Of a stretch of DNA of 64,000 nucleotides, positions 36,050 through 46,668 are shown piece by piece. Origin of the DNA: Chitinophagaceae bacterium (GTDB lineage Bacteria > Bacteroidota > Bacteroidia > Chitinophagales > Chitinophagaceae); the NCBI GenBank assembly GCA_027484165.1, contig JAIXWH010000107.1, positions 1 through 64,000 on the forward strand. Reading direction: 5' to 3'. The translations under genes and the position numbers were made by a program. The notes under the pieces were generated by a model. The model saw only the letters and a list, made by a program, of their open reading frames with translations, ran no database searches and was not told the DNA's origin. How positions within the stretch are numbered: the stretch's first letter is position 1; the number at the start of each line of letters is the position of its first letter.

Positions 36050-39000
36050 TTATAAAAAATAATCAACTCCGTTTTTAAAAATATTTTGATAACTGATTTC
36101 AGGAATGTTCTTAAATCTTCCAGGTTTCATTCTTTCCGGATGACTCATTCTTCCGAATATATTTCCATTTTCACTGATTAATCCTTCCACCGCATACACA
36201 CTACCGTTAGGATTGTGTGGAAACAGGTTTGATGGATGGTTGTTTATATCAACATACTGTGTTGCTATCTGATTGTTTTGTATCAATCCTTGCAATGTTT
36301 CATCACAGGAATAAAATCTCCCTTCCCCATGAGAAACTGGAACAATAAATTCTTTATTGAGCATTCCCTGTAACCATGGAGAATGATCGTTAACCACTTT
36401 AATCCTTACCATTTGAGAAATATGTCTTCCTATGGCATTGTGTGTTAATGTTGGTGCACTTGGATCCAAATCTTTGATTTCGCCATAAGGCAATAAGCCA
36501 GATTTGATTAATGCCTGAAAGCCATTACAAATTCCAAGAATCAAACCGCCTCTTTGAATCAACTCGTGTATACTATTTTGAATGGTTTTATTTTTCAACA
36601 CATTCACAATAAATTTTGCAGAACCATCGGGTTCGTCGCCTGCGCTGAATCCTCCGCTAAAAACAAGTATTTGTGATTTGTTGATTTGTTTTGAAAAGGT
36701 ATCAATAGACTCAGCTACTGAATGTTTATCATGGTTTTTAAAAATCAAACTTTGAACGTTTGCTCCTTCTTTTGAGAAAGCATCAGTAGTTTCAAATTCA
36801 CAATTAGTGCCCGGAAATACAGGTAAAAACACATTAGGTTTTCCGTGACCAATATTTTTTATTGATTTGGACGCTACTGAAATGTTAGGAATAATATCAT
36901 CCGATGTTTTCACAGTAGTAGGAAATAAATTCTCAAAAGTATTAGTCCAATATCCAATAGCTTCATCGATATCTACTTTAATTTCATTCAATCCAATTTG
37001 ATTCGACGAATTAGTCTTTCCAATTAAAACAAAATTTTCATCCAACTCAACAGAAGATTCAATAATGATACTACCTAATTTCAAATCTAAAAGATCGATA
37101 GTTGTATTGATTTCAACACCAATTTTATTTCCAAAACACATTTGAGACACACAAGAGGCAATACCACCATCTTTAATAGTTTTAGCCGCTATGATTTTTT
37201 TAGATTGAATATAAGATTGGATGTTATTCCAAGAAGTTTTTAATTCATTCCATTTTGGAATATATTTTTCATCAACAGGCAATTCAAAAAGATAGATGAA
37301 ACTATTGTAAGATTGAAAAGCAGTAGATATGATATGTTCAGCTTTTTGTGTGGTAACAGCAAAGCTCACAAAAGTGGGTGGCACATTCAATTCTTTAAAT
37401 GTACCGCTCATACTGTCTTTACCGCCAATAGCTGCAATCCCCAATTGATGTTGTGCTTCGAAAGCTCCCATTAAAGTGGCAAAGGGCTTACCCCATTTAT
37501 TTGCATCGTTTCCTAACTTTTCAAAATATTCCTGAAAGGTTAAATAGCAAGAGGCATAATCACCACCGGCAGCAACAATTTTACTCACTGATTCTATTAT
37601 TGCATAAATTCCTCCAAGATATTGATTCGCTGCAGTGAAACCAGGATGGTAGCCCCACGAAGCCATACTTACGGTTTGTGTAGCATAGTTTTCATCACAA
37701 ATAAAATGAGCAGATACATCGTTAGGAGATAGCTGGTATTTTCCGCCGAAGGGCATTAAACAAGTATTACCATAAACGGTACTGTCAAAATGTTCAATCA
37801 TTCCTTTTTGAGAAGCCACTTCTTTAGATGAAAGCGTTTTTAAAAAAGAATCTTTGGTAAAAGTTGATGTAGCATTTTGATAAACATCATTTGCAATGCT
37901 AATTACATCATTACATCGAGTGGCCCCATTAGTATGAAGAAAATCTCTTTTTAGTGAAACAATTTCATTATCGTTCCACTTCATTCTTAATACACCATCA
38001 TCAGTAACTTTGGCAATTGCTGTTGCCTTCACATTTTCTTCTTTGGCGTAACTTATAAATGCATCCACATCTTCTTTCCTAACTACCACAGCCATTCTTT
38101 CCTGTGATTCAGATAAGGCGATTTCAGTTCCATTCAATCCATCGTATTTCAGAGGCACCTGATTCAAATTAATATCGATGCTCTCTGCAATTTCTCCAAT
38201 CGCTACACAAACGCCACCAGCACCAAAGTCGTTACACTTTTTGATGAGCTGAGTGACTTCATTTCTTTTAAATAATCTTTGAATTTTTCTTTCAGTGATT
38301 GCATTACCTTTTTGAACTTCTGATTGCATGGTTGCAATAGAAGTTTCATTATGTTGCATCGACGAACCGGAAGCCCCTCCAATGCCGTCTCTTCCTGTGT
38401 CGCCACCAATCAACAAAACAACATCACCGGCTTGTGGATCTTCTTCCTTTACATTTTCTTTTTTTACCGCAGCCATCACAAAACCACATTCAAATCTTTT
38501 TGCTTTATATCCTTCATGAAATATTTCTGAAACCAATGAAGTAGCTAAACCAATTTGATTTCCATAAGAGCTGTAACCTAATGCAGCTTCTTTAGAAATT
38601 TTTTGTTGTGTGAGTTTAGAGGCGATTGTATTTTTTACCGGTTCAACAGGATTGCCTGCACCGCTCACTCTCATGGCTTGATATACAAACGCTCTTCCGC
38701 TTAATGGATCTCTGATTGCACCACCAATACAAGTGGCTGCACCACCAAAGGGTTCTATTTCTGTAGGATGATTATGCGTTTCGTTTTTAAAGAGCAACAA
38801 CCACTTTTCATTTTTTCCTTTCACGTCTACATCCACTTCAATGGTAGCTGCATTGTTTTCTTTTGAACGGTGATATTGAGGAAGCTGGTTTTTATAAAGA
38901 AAATATTTAGGCAAAATAGTACCAAGCTCCATTAAGGTGATAGGTGTATTTTCTTTTCCAACCTCTTTTTTTATTTTTTGATACTTGTCGAAAGTAGCTT

Positions 39001-39712
39001 CTAACTCATTTTTATACGCGCCTTCAAATTTGATGTTATTGAGGTGTGTTAAAAAAGTAGTATGTCTGCAATGATCACTCCAGTAGGTATCCAGTGCTTT
39101 GATTTCAGTAATTGTTGGATTTCTTTTTTCCCCAATAAAATAGTTTTGAATACAAATCAAATCTTCAATATCAATAGATAATCTGTTCGATTTTAAAAAT
39201 GATTCTAATGCTGATGGGTCAAAGTCGATAAAGCCATCTATTGTCAGTACCTGAGCAGGTTCTTGTACAATCGGCTTTTCAAGCAACAACAAATCTTTTT
39301 CTCTCGAATCAATTGTATTGATTAAATGTTTTTTTATGATATTGATATCATCCTCATTGACATCATCTAGTCCAATTACCTGCGAGGTTTGAATATAAGT
39401 GTTGTTATGTTCTAACAATAATTGACAACACTGCATGGCAGCATCTGCTCTTAAATCAAATTGTCCGGGTAAGTATTCAATAGCAATAGTTTGTTTGTGT
39501 TGTGGAAGTTCAAACAAACATTTTTCAATAACAGGATCTGTAAAAACAGAAGGGATGATGATTTTTAATTCTTCTTCAGTAGTATTGAAAATATCGTAAG
39601 TAGAATATACTTTGATTTTAGCGGATACTCCTAATTGAGTGAGCTCACGTTGAAGTACATCGGTTTTTACATCAAATCCATTTTGTTTTTTTATGTAAAT
39701 ACGAGTGTTCAA
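36050..39712 (-). CDS. purL: FGAM synthase, single-chain PurL, with TTG start
   Basis: Large one-piece FGAM synthase of about 1220 residues. An N-terminal PurS-like part is followed by two AIR-synthase-like halves ([33 protein letters not shown]) and a C-terminal class I glutaminase. The glutaminase has the nucleophile in [14 protein letters not shown] and the His/Glu in [11 protein letters not shown]. The frame has no usable ATG. It is open up to TTG at 39733, and a second TTG at 39712 gives [15 protein letters not shown], which matches the start of related PurL proteins. I therefore choose 39712, with 39733 as the alternative. It is first in the seven-gene purine operon, so the unusual initiation codon may limit its translation. 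Confidence 0.93.
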   Translation of the reverse strand: MNTRIYIKKQNGFDVKTDVLQRELTQLGVSAKIKVYSTYDIFNTTEEELKIIIPSVFTDPVIEKCLFELPQHKQTIAIEYLPGQFDLRADAAMQCCQLLLEHNNTYIQTSQVIGLDDVNEDDINIIKKHLINTIDSREKDLLLLEKPIVQEPAQVLTIDGFIDFDPSALESFLKSNRLSIDIEDLICIQNYFIGEKRNPTITEIKALDTYWSDHCRHTTFLTHLNNIKFEGAYKNELEATFDKYQKIKKEVGKENTPITLMELGTILPKYFLYKNQLPQYHRSKENNAATIEVDVDVKGKNEKWLLLFKNETHNHPTEIEPFGGAATCIGGAIRDPLSGRAFVYQAMRVSGAGNPVEPVKNTIASKLTQQKISKEAALGYSSYGNQIGLATSLVSEIFHEGYKAKRFECGFVMAAVKKENVKEEDPQAGDVVLLIGGDTGRDGIGGASGSSMQHNETSIATMQSEVQKGNAITERKIQRLFKRNEVTQLIKKCNDFGAGGVCVAIGEIAESIDINLNQVPLKYDGLNGTEIALSESQERMAVVVRKEDVDAFISYAKEENVKATAIAKVTDDGVLRMKWNDNEIVSLKRDFLHTNGATRCNDVISIANDVYQNATSTFTKDSFLKTLSSKEVASQKGMIEHFDSTVYGNTCLMPFGGKYQLSPNDVSAHFICDENYATQTVSMASWGYHPGFTAANQYLGGIYAIIESVSKIVAAGGDYASCYLTFQEYFEKLGNDANKWGKPFATLMGAFEAQHQLGIAAIGGKDSMSGTFKELNVPPTFVSFAVTTQKAEHIISTAFQSYNSFIYLFELPVDEKYIPKWNELKTSWNNIQSYIQSKKIIAAKTIKDGGIASCVSQMCFGNKIGVEINTTIDLLDLKLGSIIIESSVELDENFVLIGKTNSSNQIGLNEIKVDIDEAIGYWTNTFENLFPTTVKTSDDIIPNISVASKSIKNIGHGKPNVFLPVFPGTNCEFETTDAFSKEGANVQSLIFKNHDKHSVAESIDTFSKQINKSQILVFSGGFSAGDEPDGSAKFIVNVLKNKTIQNSIHELIQRGGLILGICNGFQALIKSGLLPYGEIKDLDPSAPTLTHNAIGRHISQMVRIKVVNDHSPWLQGMLNKEFIVPVSHGEGRFYSCDETLQGLIQNNQIATQYVDINNHPSNLFPHNPNGSVYAVEGLISENGNIFGRMSHPERMKPGRFKNIPEISYQNIFKNGVDYFL

Positions 39713-39733
39713 TGAATAGAGTTTAACACACAA

Positions 39734-40088
39734 ATGAATGCAACAGCACCGCCGCGAGCAGCATTCACTTGTAGTAGTTTATTTATGGTAAACTGTAGAA
39801 ACGCTCAACCTTATTATGAGCATATACAAGTTTTATTTCCCAATAATGAATTGGTACGCAAAAGTATTAAAAACGAATTGACTTCCGAAATCAAATAGTC
39901 AAATAGTTGAAGATTTTTTTAGTTCATTCAACTTTTAATTTGTCATGGCAACGAACATCTAATTAAAATGATAATTTAAACAGATACTGGAAAGATTTTT
40001 TGAAAGTTGAATCCACGCCTTTCAACATCAATGATAAAAATATCGATTTTATCGAATATGTATAGCAGATCTTTTTTTACGAATATCA
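39734..40088. other. intergenic region with possible gene remnants
   Basis: This spacer lies between the UMP synthase stop and the purL start and should hold the purine operon promoter. On the plus strand there is a 54-codon frame at 39734-39898 (MNATAPPRAAF ... EHIQVLFPNNELVRKSI). A start-less frame near 39972-40067 reads YWKDFLKVESTPFNIND, then NIDFIEYV. Both look more protein-like than random, but neither has a recognisable family or full length. They are probably remnants of lost genes. Confidence 0.35.
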
Positions 40089-41456
40089 TTAGTAGATATC
40101 ACAACTTCTTACAGCGGCTAAATATTTTTCTATTTCAACTTCCGGTTGTGTTGAAGCGTATAATCCTCTTCCAATAATTAAGAAATCGGAGCGTAGTGTT
40201 TCTATTACAAATTCAGGAGTGTTGTATTGTTGGCCTTTATCATCACCCTTGCTTGCTAAGTTCACACCTGGCGTAAATTTCAAAAAGGGAGTATCTATTT
40301 CAAAAGTTTGACAAACGCCTCCAAGCACATCTGAATATTTATACATGAATTTCTTACAATTATCCATATAATGTTTATCGGTAAGAGCACCCTGGCTCGA
40401 CATTTCAATGATCGGAATCAGGCCAGGTTTTTTGTCGGTATCCCAGTCCTGTATTGCTTTTAAAGAAGCTTCACCTGCAATCAGATGTATAGTAACCATA
40501 TCGGCCCATGAAGCTATGGAGTAAATGCCTTTACTCAGTTGAAGGAGTTGCGTGTTTCCAATATCGGCAAATTTGCGGTCTTCGATGATTAAGAAGTTAT
40601 GTTTTTGTGCAATAGATCTCAGTTCTAAAACAAAATCATGCGAGAAATCTGTGATGATATCCACGTGTAGCTTTACCGCACAAATGCCACTACCCACTTT
40701 TGCAAGAAAATCCAATACTTCTTTAGAGGTAGTTAAATCAACCGATGCAATGAGGTTGCTTTTTTTAGCATGGGCAATATTTAAAAGTTGTTGACCAATT
40801 GCATTGGGATGAGTTTTTGCAAGCTTCTTTTTTGATTTTACTACTGGAGTTGTGATTTGTGAATCATGAATGAAGTTCAAAACATCGTGATACAATTTTT
40901 CTTCTATTTTTCCATCTTCAAAAAGAATCTTAATTAGAGAAGAAATTGTAAATAGCGACTGTACCTCATATCCTTTCGCTTTTAATCTGTCGCTTCCGCC
41001 TTGTTCACGATCAAGTACCACCAAAATCTGTTCAATAGCTAATCCTTCACTTTCCAACTCTGTAATAGTTTCCAGCAAGCTTTCACCGCTTGTAATCACA
41101 TCTTCAATCAACAATACTTTATCTCCTTTTTTAAATTCGCCTTCTACAATTTTTTTCGTTCCGTAATTTTTAGCTTCCTTTCTTTTAATCAACATCGGAA
41201 GATTTGTATTTATTGAAACCGCTGTTGCCATGGGAAGTGCAGCATAAGGCACACCGCATATTCGCTGAATCTCTTTGCTGATATGTGTTTCAAAAAATAC
41301 AGACAACTCAGCAAGCATCTTGGGATAAGAAACAATGTTTCTTAAATCAATATAGATGGGAGATTTCTTTCCGCTTTTTAAAGTGAAGTCGCCAAACTTT
41401 ACACATTCAATATCTACAAGGGATTTTAAAAAAGAGGAAGTATTGTTCATGACCAT
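40089..41456 (-). CDS. fused orotate phosphoribosyltransferase-OMP decarboxylase (UMP synthase)
   Basis: A 455-residue bifunctional enzyme for the last two steps to UMP. Residues 1-200 are orotate phosphoribosyltransferase, with LKSGKKSPIYIDLRN and the PRPP loop KVLLIEDVITSGES (113-126). A short Lys-rich linker (about 207-214) leads to OMP decarboxylase (about 218-455). That domain has CAVKLHVDI (Lys262), the catalytic IEDRKFADIGNT (291-302), IASWADMV, EMSSQGAL, FTPGVNL, GQQYNTPE and IIGRGLY. The domain order and the decarboxylase motifs match eukaryotic UMP synthase rather than the usual separate bacterial pyrE and pyrF. It follows pyrD by 12 bases. Translation could also start at the ATG at 41450. 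Confidence 0.93.
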   Translation of the reverse strand: MVMNNTSSFLKSLVDIECVKFGDFTLKSGKKSPIYIDLRNIVSYPKMLAELSVFFETHISKEIQRICGVPYAALPMATAVSINTNLPMLIKRKEAKNYGTKKIVEGEFKKGDKVLLIEDVITSGESLLETITELESEGLAIEQILVVLDREQGGSDRLKAKGYEVQSLFTISSLIKILFEDGKIEEKLYHDVLNFIHDSQITTPVVKSKKKLAKTHPNAIGQQLLNIAHAKKSNLIASVDLTTSKEVLDFLAKVGSGICAVKLHVDIITDFSHDFVLELRSIAQKHNFLIIEDRKFADIGNTQLLQLSKGIYSIASWADMVTIHLIAGEASLKAIQDWDTDKKPGLIPIIEMSSQGALTDKHYMDNCKKFMYKYSDVLGGVCQTFEIDTPFLKFTPGVNLASKGDDKGQQYNTPEFVIETLRSDFLIIGRGLYASTQPEVEIEKYLAAVRSCDIY

Positions 41457-41468
41457 TTTTTGTTCGGT

Positions 41469-42398
41469 TTAAATTTCATTTAGTTTGCCTTTGAAATCAT
41501 TGATACTATTGTATCCTTTTACATTCATGATTTCAGCAAGTTCATTACTAATTCTTTCAAAGCAGGTTTTTCCTTCTTCCCACAATGTAGTACCAATTTG
41601 AACCATGCTCGCTCCGCACAGAATATGTTCAAAAGCATCCTGTCCGGTTTGAACGCCTCCACATCCCACCACATCAATATTATTAAGGAGTTTATAAAAC
41701 ATTCTAACATTAGCCAATGCGGTAGGTTTGATAAACAATCCACCAATTCCACCAAATCCATTTTTGGGTTTGATAACAGTTGACTCTGTTGCAGTATCAA
41801 TCCACATTCCATTACCGATGCTGTTTACGCAACAAACATAAGCAAGAGGAAATTTATTCAATACCTCTGCCATAGCTTCAAAATGCGCCATATCGAAGTA
41901 GGGCGGTAGTTTTACGGCGATGGGCTTTTTACAAATGGCAAAAGCCTCATTTAATAAGGATTCCGTAGCATCAAAATCGTAACCTGTTTGAGGTTTACCT
42001 GGAATATTTGGACAAGATAAATTGAGTTCAATAATTTTTATGGCTGCAGACTGATTTGCGATTGCAAGCAATTCAAGATTTTCAGTTTTAGAAAGTCCAG
42101 CAACTGAAAGCATAATTAGCTTATCTGTTTCAGCTTGATTTTTTTCAATGAAATCGATATAATATTTGATTCCATTATTAGGCAATCCCATAGAATTGAT
42201 GCTGCCGTAAGGGATAGTGGCATAACGAGGTTCAGGATTTCCTACTCTATATTCAAGCGTACAACTTTTGGTAACCACAGCACCAACACCTTCATTCAAC
42301 AAAGCATCAAGTTCATCAAGATTGGTGCAATGAACACCTGAGGCATTCATCAAACAGTTTTGTAATTTAAATCCGGATAGGGAGGTAGATAGATTCAT
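41469..42398 (-). CDS. pyrD: class 1A (fumarate-type) dihydroorotate dehydrogenase
   Basis: A 309-residue enzyme oxidising dihydroorotate to orotate. It has the class 1A landmarks: SINSMGLPNNGIKYY, the catalytic base Cys129 in LNLSCPNIPGKPQTGYD, VKLPPYFDMAHF, VNSIGNG and KNGFGGIGGLFIKPTALANVR. It lacks the membrane-binding N-terminal helix of quinone-linked class 2 enzymes. Class 1A enzymes use fumarate as electron acceptor, so this step would not need the respiratory chain. It lies between folD (42-base gap) and the UMP synthase (12-base gap), and its product is the synthase's substrate. Confidence 0.95.
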   Translation of the reverse strand: MNLSTSLSGFKLQNCLMNASGVHCTNLDELDALLNEGVGAVVTKSCTLEYRVGNPEPRYATIPYGSINSMGLPNNGIKYYIDFIEKNQAETDKLIMLSVAGLSKTENLELLAIANQSAAIKIIELNLSCPNIPGKPQTGYDFDATESLLNEAFAICKKPIAVKLPPYFDMAHFEAMAEVLNKFPLAYVCCVNSIGNGMWIDTATESTVIKPKNGFGGIGGLFIKPTALANVRMFYKLLNNIDVVGCGGVQTGQDAFEHILCGASMVQIGTTLWEEGKTCFERISNELAEIMNVKGYNSINDFKGKLNEI

Positions 42399-42440
42399 GT
42401 TGTTGCGTGTAGACGCGATTTTTTTATTTTTTAAAATTGT

Positions 42441-43328
42441 TTATTTCATGTTAGTCTCTCTTGCTTCGTATGCATTGAATGTATTTTTCAACAAAGCTGC
42501 AATGGTCATTAATCCTACGCCACCTGGTACAGGTGTGATATAAGATGATTTTGGTGCCACATGTTCAAAATCAACATCTCCTTTAATGCTAAACCCTGAT
42601 TTTTTAGTTTCGTCAGCAACTCTGGTGATACCCACATCAATTACCACTGCATTTTCTTTTACCATATCGGCAGTTAAAAACCCCGGTATTCCTAATGCTG
42701 CAACAATAATATCTGCCTGCAAACAAATTTCTTTTAGATTTTTAGTATGACTGTGACAAAGGGTTACAGTGCAGTTTCCATAAGGGTTTTGCTGACTGAG
42801 TAATATACTCATGGGTCTTCCTACAATATTACTTCTTCCAATAACAACAGCATGTTTGCCCTTGGTTTCAATTTTGTAATGTTCCAACATCAGCATCACA
42901 CCATAAGGTGTAGCCGGTATAAAAGCAGGAGAGCCCTGAATCAACTTGCCTGTGCTCATCGGATGAAACCCGTCTACATCTTTTGAGGGATCAATCGCGT
43001 TGATGATTCTTTCGTTATTGATATGTTGAGGTAAGGGTAATTGAACTAATATACCATCAATCTTATTGTCGTTATTTAATTCTTCAACTACTTTGATAAG
43101 TGCTGCTTCTGTAATAGATTCATCGAGACGTATCGTTTTATTTAAAAATCCAATCTCATCGCAGTTTTTAGCTTTGCTGGCAACGTAGGTTTCACTTGCA
43201 CCATTATTTCCAACAATTACGGCAGCTAAAAAGGGAAGTCGTTTTCCGCTTTGTTTAAGCTCATCAACTTTAATTTTTAAAGTATCTTTTACGCTTTGCG
43301 ATACGATTTTGCCGTCGAGTAATTGCAT
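42441..43328 (-). CDS. folD: methylenetetrahydrofolate dehydrogenase/cyclohydrolase
   Basis: A 295-residue bifunctional enzyme that makes 10-formyl-tetrahydrofolate. The signatures AYVASKAKNCDEIGF (substrate Tyr/Lys in TYVASK), DGILVQLPLPQH, PSKDVDGFHPMSTGKL and VIGRSNIVGRPM are complete, and PGGVGLMTIA closes the NADP domain. The frame extends 7 codons upstream, but homologues begin at MQLLDGK, so the ATG at 43328 is used. Its product feeds PurN and PurH in the operon to the left. Confidence 0.97.
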   Translation of the reverse strand: MQLLDGKIVSQSVKDTLKIKVDELKQSGKRLPFLAAVIVGNNGASETYVASKAKNCDEIGFLNKTIRLDESITEAALIKVVEELNNDNKIDGILVQLPLPQHINNERIINAIDPSKDVDGFHPMSTGKLIQGSPAFIPATPYGVMLMLEHYKIETKGKHAVVIGRSNIVGRPMSILLSQQNPYGNCTVTLCHSHTKNLKEICLQADIIVAALGIPGFLTADMVKENAVVIDVGITRVADETKKSGFSIKGDVDFEHVAPKSSYITPVPGGVGLMTIAALLKNTFNAYEARETNMK

Positions 43329-43370
43329 GGGTGCAAATGTAAAAAACAAAGAGGTATTAAATTAAAATTT

Positions 43371-44702
43371 TTATGTAAGAAAATCTCTGTACCAAATTCC
43401 TGAATCTTTTATAATTCTTTTTTGAGTTTTAAAATCTAAATGAACTAAGCCGAATCTGGGTTTGAAGCCTTCTGCCCACTCAAAATTGTCCATAAGCGTC
43501 CATACAAAATAACCCTTTATGTTTGATCCTTCCTTTTTTGCTTTTAATAGCTTTTTTATATGTTTTTGCAAATAATCCTTTCTGAGTAAATCTGCTACGC
43601 GGTCATTATTTACACTATCGTCAAATGCGGCACCATTTTCAGTGATGATAATATCTTTGATGTTGCTGTATTTTTCAATTCTTTTCACAGCATGATAAAT
43701 ACTATCCGGAAAAACTTCCCAATCCATAATGGTATGGTGAACAAACCTGCGACTAGCCTTTACAATATTAGCTTGTACAAATGGTACAAATAAAGAGTAA
43801 TTAACCAATTCTCTTGTATACACTTGTAATCCAACAAAATCCATATCAAAAGCCAATTGATTCAAATCGTTGGGATGCATAAATTTTTCCAACTTATCAA
43901 GCATTGGTAAGTCTTTCAAAGGATAACCCAATCCAAGAAGGGGTTCAATGAAAAGTCGGTTCAAAAGTGCATCTACTCTTTTTGTAGCTTTTTGATCGTT
44001 TTCATTTTCTGCCGAATAGGGCTCGAGATGAGAGTAAGAAAAAGTAGTTCCGATATACGGATTAGAATGAAGGGATCTGATTATTCTTCCCCCTTCTGCC
44101 TGACACATGGCTACATGATGAGTTGCTGCAATAAAATGATCAATTCCTTTTAGTCCTGGCGCATGAACACCTAAAAAATATCCGGCACCGGTAAATACCA
44201 TCGGTTCATTTAAAATCATCCACTTTGAAACTCGATCTCCAAAATGTTTTACACAACAAGCCACATATTCTGAAAACCAGTTAATGATTTCTCTGTTTGT
44301 CCAACCGCCTTTTTCGTGTAGACTTTGTGGTAAATCCCAATGATATAATGTAATCCAGGGTTGTATACCCAATTCTAAACAGAGATCAATTACTTTGTTA
44401 TAAAAATCAATTCCCTTTTGATTTATAGTGCCAACACCTTCAGGAAAAATTCTTGACCAGGAAATTGAAAATCTGAAATTAGGAATTTTTAATTGATAGA
44501 TTAAATAGATATCCTGAGTAAACTTATGATAAAAATCACAGGCAATATCTCCGTTTTCGTTATTGAAAATTTTATTTTTCTTTTTTGTAAAGGTATCCCA
44601 TATCGAAAGTCCTTTACCATCTATGTTAAATGCGCCTTCAATTTGATAAGCAGCTGTTGAAACTCCCCATAAAAAGTCATCCCCAAAATCCTTCTTGTTC
44701 AT
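43371..44702 (-). CDS. GH1 family beta-glucosidase-like enzyme
   Basis: A 443-residue cytoplasmic (no signal peptide) glycoside hydrolase of family 1. The start KDFGDDFLWGVSTAAYQIEG is typical. The acid/base glutamate is Glu166 in WMILNEPMVF, and the nucleophile is in IIITENGAAFDD near 355. The end, GYFVWTLMDNFEWAEGFKPRFGL, carries the conserved substrate-binding Trp/Glu residues. The substrate is a beta-glycoside not fixed by sequence. Its neighbours, a glycosyltransferase and an LpxH-like phosphoesterase, overlap no reading frame but are only 3-8 bases apart. Confidence 0.95.
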   Translation of the reverse strand: MNKKDFGDDFLWGVSTAAYQIEGAFNIDGKGLSIWDTFTKKKNKIFNNENGDIACDFYHKFTQDIYLIYQLKIPNFRFSISWSRIFPEGVGTINQKGIDFYNKVIDLCLELGIQPWITLYHWDLPQSLHEKGGWTNREIINWFSEYVACCVKHFGDRVSKWMILNEPMVFTGAGYFLGVHAPGLKGIDHFIAATHHVAMCQAEGGRIIRSLHSNPYIGTTFSYSHLEPYSAENENDQKATKRVDALLNRLFIEPLLGLGYPLKDLPMLDKLEKFMHPNDLNQLAFDMDFVGLQVYTRELVNYSLFVPFVQANIVKASRRFVHHTIMDWEVFPDSIYHAVKRIEKYSNIKDIIITENGAAFDDSVNNDRVADLLRKDYLQKHIKKLLKAKKEGSNIKGYFVWTLMDNFEWAEGFKPRFGLVHLDFKTQKRIIKDSGIWYRDFLT

Positions 44703-44709
44703 GATTTAA

Positions 44710-45798
44710 TTATGTGGCCAATTTTGAAATGATTTTTCCAAAACTATTTTGTTTCAATTTTTTAGGGTCGTTGATTTGTAATCCCAACCCTTTTTTAGGG
44801 TTTAATTTAGGAGCTGTTTTAATTAAATTGTCGAGAATATCTTCAGTTTGATCTTTAAAATCAACATCTATTTTTTGTGATGAGTTTACCCAATTTTCAA
44901 TTTTTTCTAGATGCTTTTTTTTCAAAGATTTTATAACAGGAACACCCATTTTCTTTAGTGAAGCTGCATTACATTGTTGCTCAAATTGTCCTTTCATTGG
45001 AATAACCATAAGCTTCTTTTTTAAAAAAAGGGCTTCGGCAGGTGTTTCAAATCCAGCCCCACAAAGAACTCCAACAGAGTTAATCATACTTCTAACAAAC
45101 TCTTCATTGTTTATCGGCTGAATTTTTATGTTTTTAATTAAACTAGCTTTTTTATTATGTTTAGAAAACACCTGCCAGTTGATATGTTTGATCTGGCTTA
45201 ATATTTTGATAATTTTTTCATCACCATAAGCAGGTAGATACACAGTATAATGACCTGCATTTTTGGGCTTTGCTTCTCTGATTTGATTTCTGATTACTGG
45301 AGTGAAAATATTCTTGTCATAAGATTCAAAGTGGAAGCTGTAATTGAAGTCAACTGGTGCATAATATTTCAATACACTCAACCCAACAGGATCTTTATAC
45401 TTTGGTTTAGGAGAATTTTTATTGATCACTGCAGCCTGATGACTCAATCCAACACACACTTTGTTATTCATTTTACAAGCCCAGGAACTAACGGGTTCAA
45501 AATCACTGATGATTAAATCATACTCTTCAACTGGAAGTGATTTGATTTCGGCATATAGATTTCTAATACTGCTTTTTTTAAAAGTATCTATCAAATCAAT
45601 GCCACCCCTCTTACCGAAAATAAAACTAAGCCCTTTGAATTTATATTTTACAGGATAAGGCAAATCCACATCAGCTTGTATCCCACTAACCAATATATCC
45701 ACTGTTCCTTTTTTCATCAATAGCGGTACAATTTCTCTTGCTCTGCTTAAATGCCCATTCCCTGTTCCTTGTATTGCGTATAATATTTTCATAGACAT
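44710..45798 (-). CDS. glycosyltransferase-like protein (MJ1255/VC2487 type)
   Basis: A 362-residue protein with the N-terminal GT-B motif KILYAIQGTGNGHLSRAREIVPLL. The C-terminal nucleotide-sugar region is SVGVLCGAGFETPAEALFLKKKLMVIP, followed by QFEQQCNAASLKKMGVP. This is the arrangement of the MJ1255/VC2487-type glycosyltransferase-like family, related to MurG-like enzymes. Donor and acceptor are unknown. It starts 3 bases after the LpxH-like gene and ends 7 bases before the GH1 gene. Two close ATGs (45798, 45792) are possible starts. Confidence 0.85.
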   Translation of the reverse strand: MSMKILYAIQGTGNGHLSRAREIVPLLMKKGTVDILVSGIQADVDLPYPVKYKFKGLSFIFGKRGGIDLIDTFKKSSIRNLYAEIKSLPVEEYDLIISDFEPVSSWACKMNNKVCVGLSHQAAVINKNSPKPKYKDPVGLSVLKYYAPVDFNYSFHFESYDKNIFTPVIRNQIREAKPKNAGHYTVYLPAYGDEKIIKILSQIKHINWQVFSKHNKKASLIKNIKIQPINNEEFVRSMINSVGVLCGAGFETPAEALFLKKKLMVIPMKGQFEQQCNAASLKKMGVPVIKSLKKKHLEKIENWVNSSQKIDVDFKDQTEDILDNLIKTAPKLNPKKGLGLQINDPKKLKQNSFGKIISKLAT

Positions 45799-45801
45799 CT
45801 G

Positions 45802-46668
45802 TTAATTCAGCATATTGAATTCTTGTAACAAAGAATCAAATAGCAAATTATTACTGGGTTCAATTTCTTCTTTTTCGTTTTCGTTTGTTTTTTCTTTTTT
45901 GAACTCCTGATAATCAAAATGATAAATTGACCATTTTCCTTCATTATACTCCAAAGAGGTCAGATTTTCAATCCAATCACCACTGTTCAAATATTCAATT
46001 GACCCTTTGGAAGTATGTATAGTTTTCATTTCGGGATGGTGAATATGACCACAAATAACATAATCGTATTTGTTATTAACTCCAATCTCAGCTGCAACAG
46101 TTTCAAAATCATTGATAAACTTAACGGCACTTTTTACACTGTTCTTTATTTTTTTAGAAAGAGAGAGCTTTCCTTTTTGAAAAACTTTCTCTGATATGAA
46201 GTTTACAAATCTATTAATGAGGATGAGAGAATCGTACCCGATACCACCTAGTTTAGCAAGCCATTTACTATGCTTCATCGTTACGTCAAATACATCACCA
46301 TGAAAAAACCATGCCTTTTTACCATTATCTAAATCAACCACCATTTTATTCAATAGTTTTAGACTTCCAAGTTTCATACCTGCAAATCTTCTCAATGTTT
46401 CATCATGATTTCCGGTAATATAATAAATCTTTACACCTTTGCTTATCAGATTCAAAAAGTACCTTACCACTTTCATGTGTGATTTGGGCCAATATCTTTT
46501 ATTAAATTGCCAGATATCAATGATATCTCCATTTAAAATAATCATTTTTGGCTTTACTGATTTCAGATAAAAAAGCAACTCTTTAGCATGACATCCATAG
46601 GTACCTAAATGAATATCTGAAAGAACGAGGATATCTATTTTTCTTTTTGACGATTTGTGAGCTGCCAA
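45802..46668 (-). CDS. LpxH-like metallophosphoesterase, TTG start
   Basis: A 288-residue calcineurin-like phosphoesterase. All metal motifs are present: LSDIHLGTYG, NGDIIDIWQFN, YITGNHDE, FFHGDVFDV and ICGHIHHPE. This set resembles UDP-2,3-diacylglucosamine diphosphatase (LpxH) and relatives, which cut a pyrophosphate bond in lipid A synthesis. A long basic helical insert (KVFQKGKLSLSKKIKNSVK) may touch the membrane. No in-frame ATG precedes the first motif; TTG at 46668 gives MAAHKSSKRK. It leads a run of six closely spaced minus-strand genes ending with the UMP synthase. Confidence 0.88.
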   Translation of the reverse strand: MAAHKSSKRKIDILVLSDIHLGTYGCHAKELLFYLKSVKPKMIILNGDIIDIWQFNKRYWPKSHMKVVRYFLNLISKGVKIYYITGNHDETLRRFAGMKLGSLKLLNKMVVDLDNGKKAWFFHGDVFDVTMKHSKWLAKLGGIGYDSLILINRFVNFISEKVFQKGKLSLSKKIKNSVKSAVKFINDFETVAAEIGVNNKYDYVICGHIHHPEMKTIHTSKGSIEYLNSGDWIENLTSLEYNEGKWSIYHFDYQEFKKEKTNENEKEEIEPSNNLLFDSLLQEFNMLN

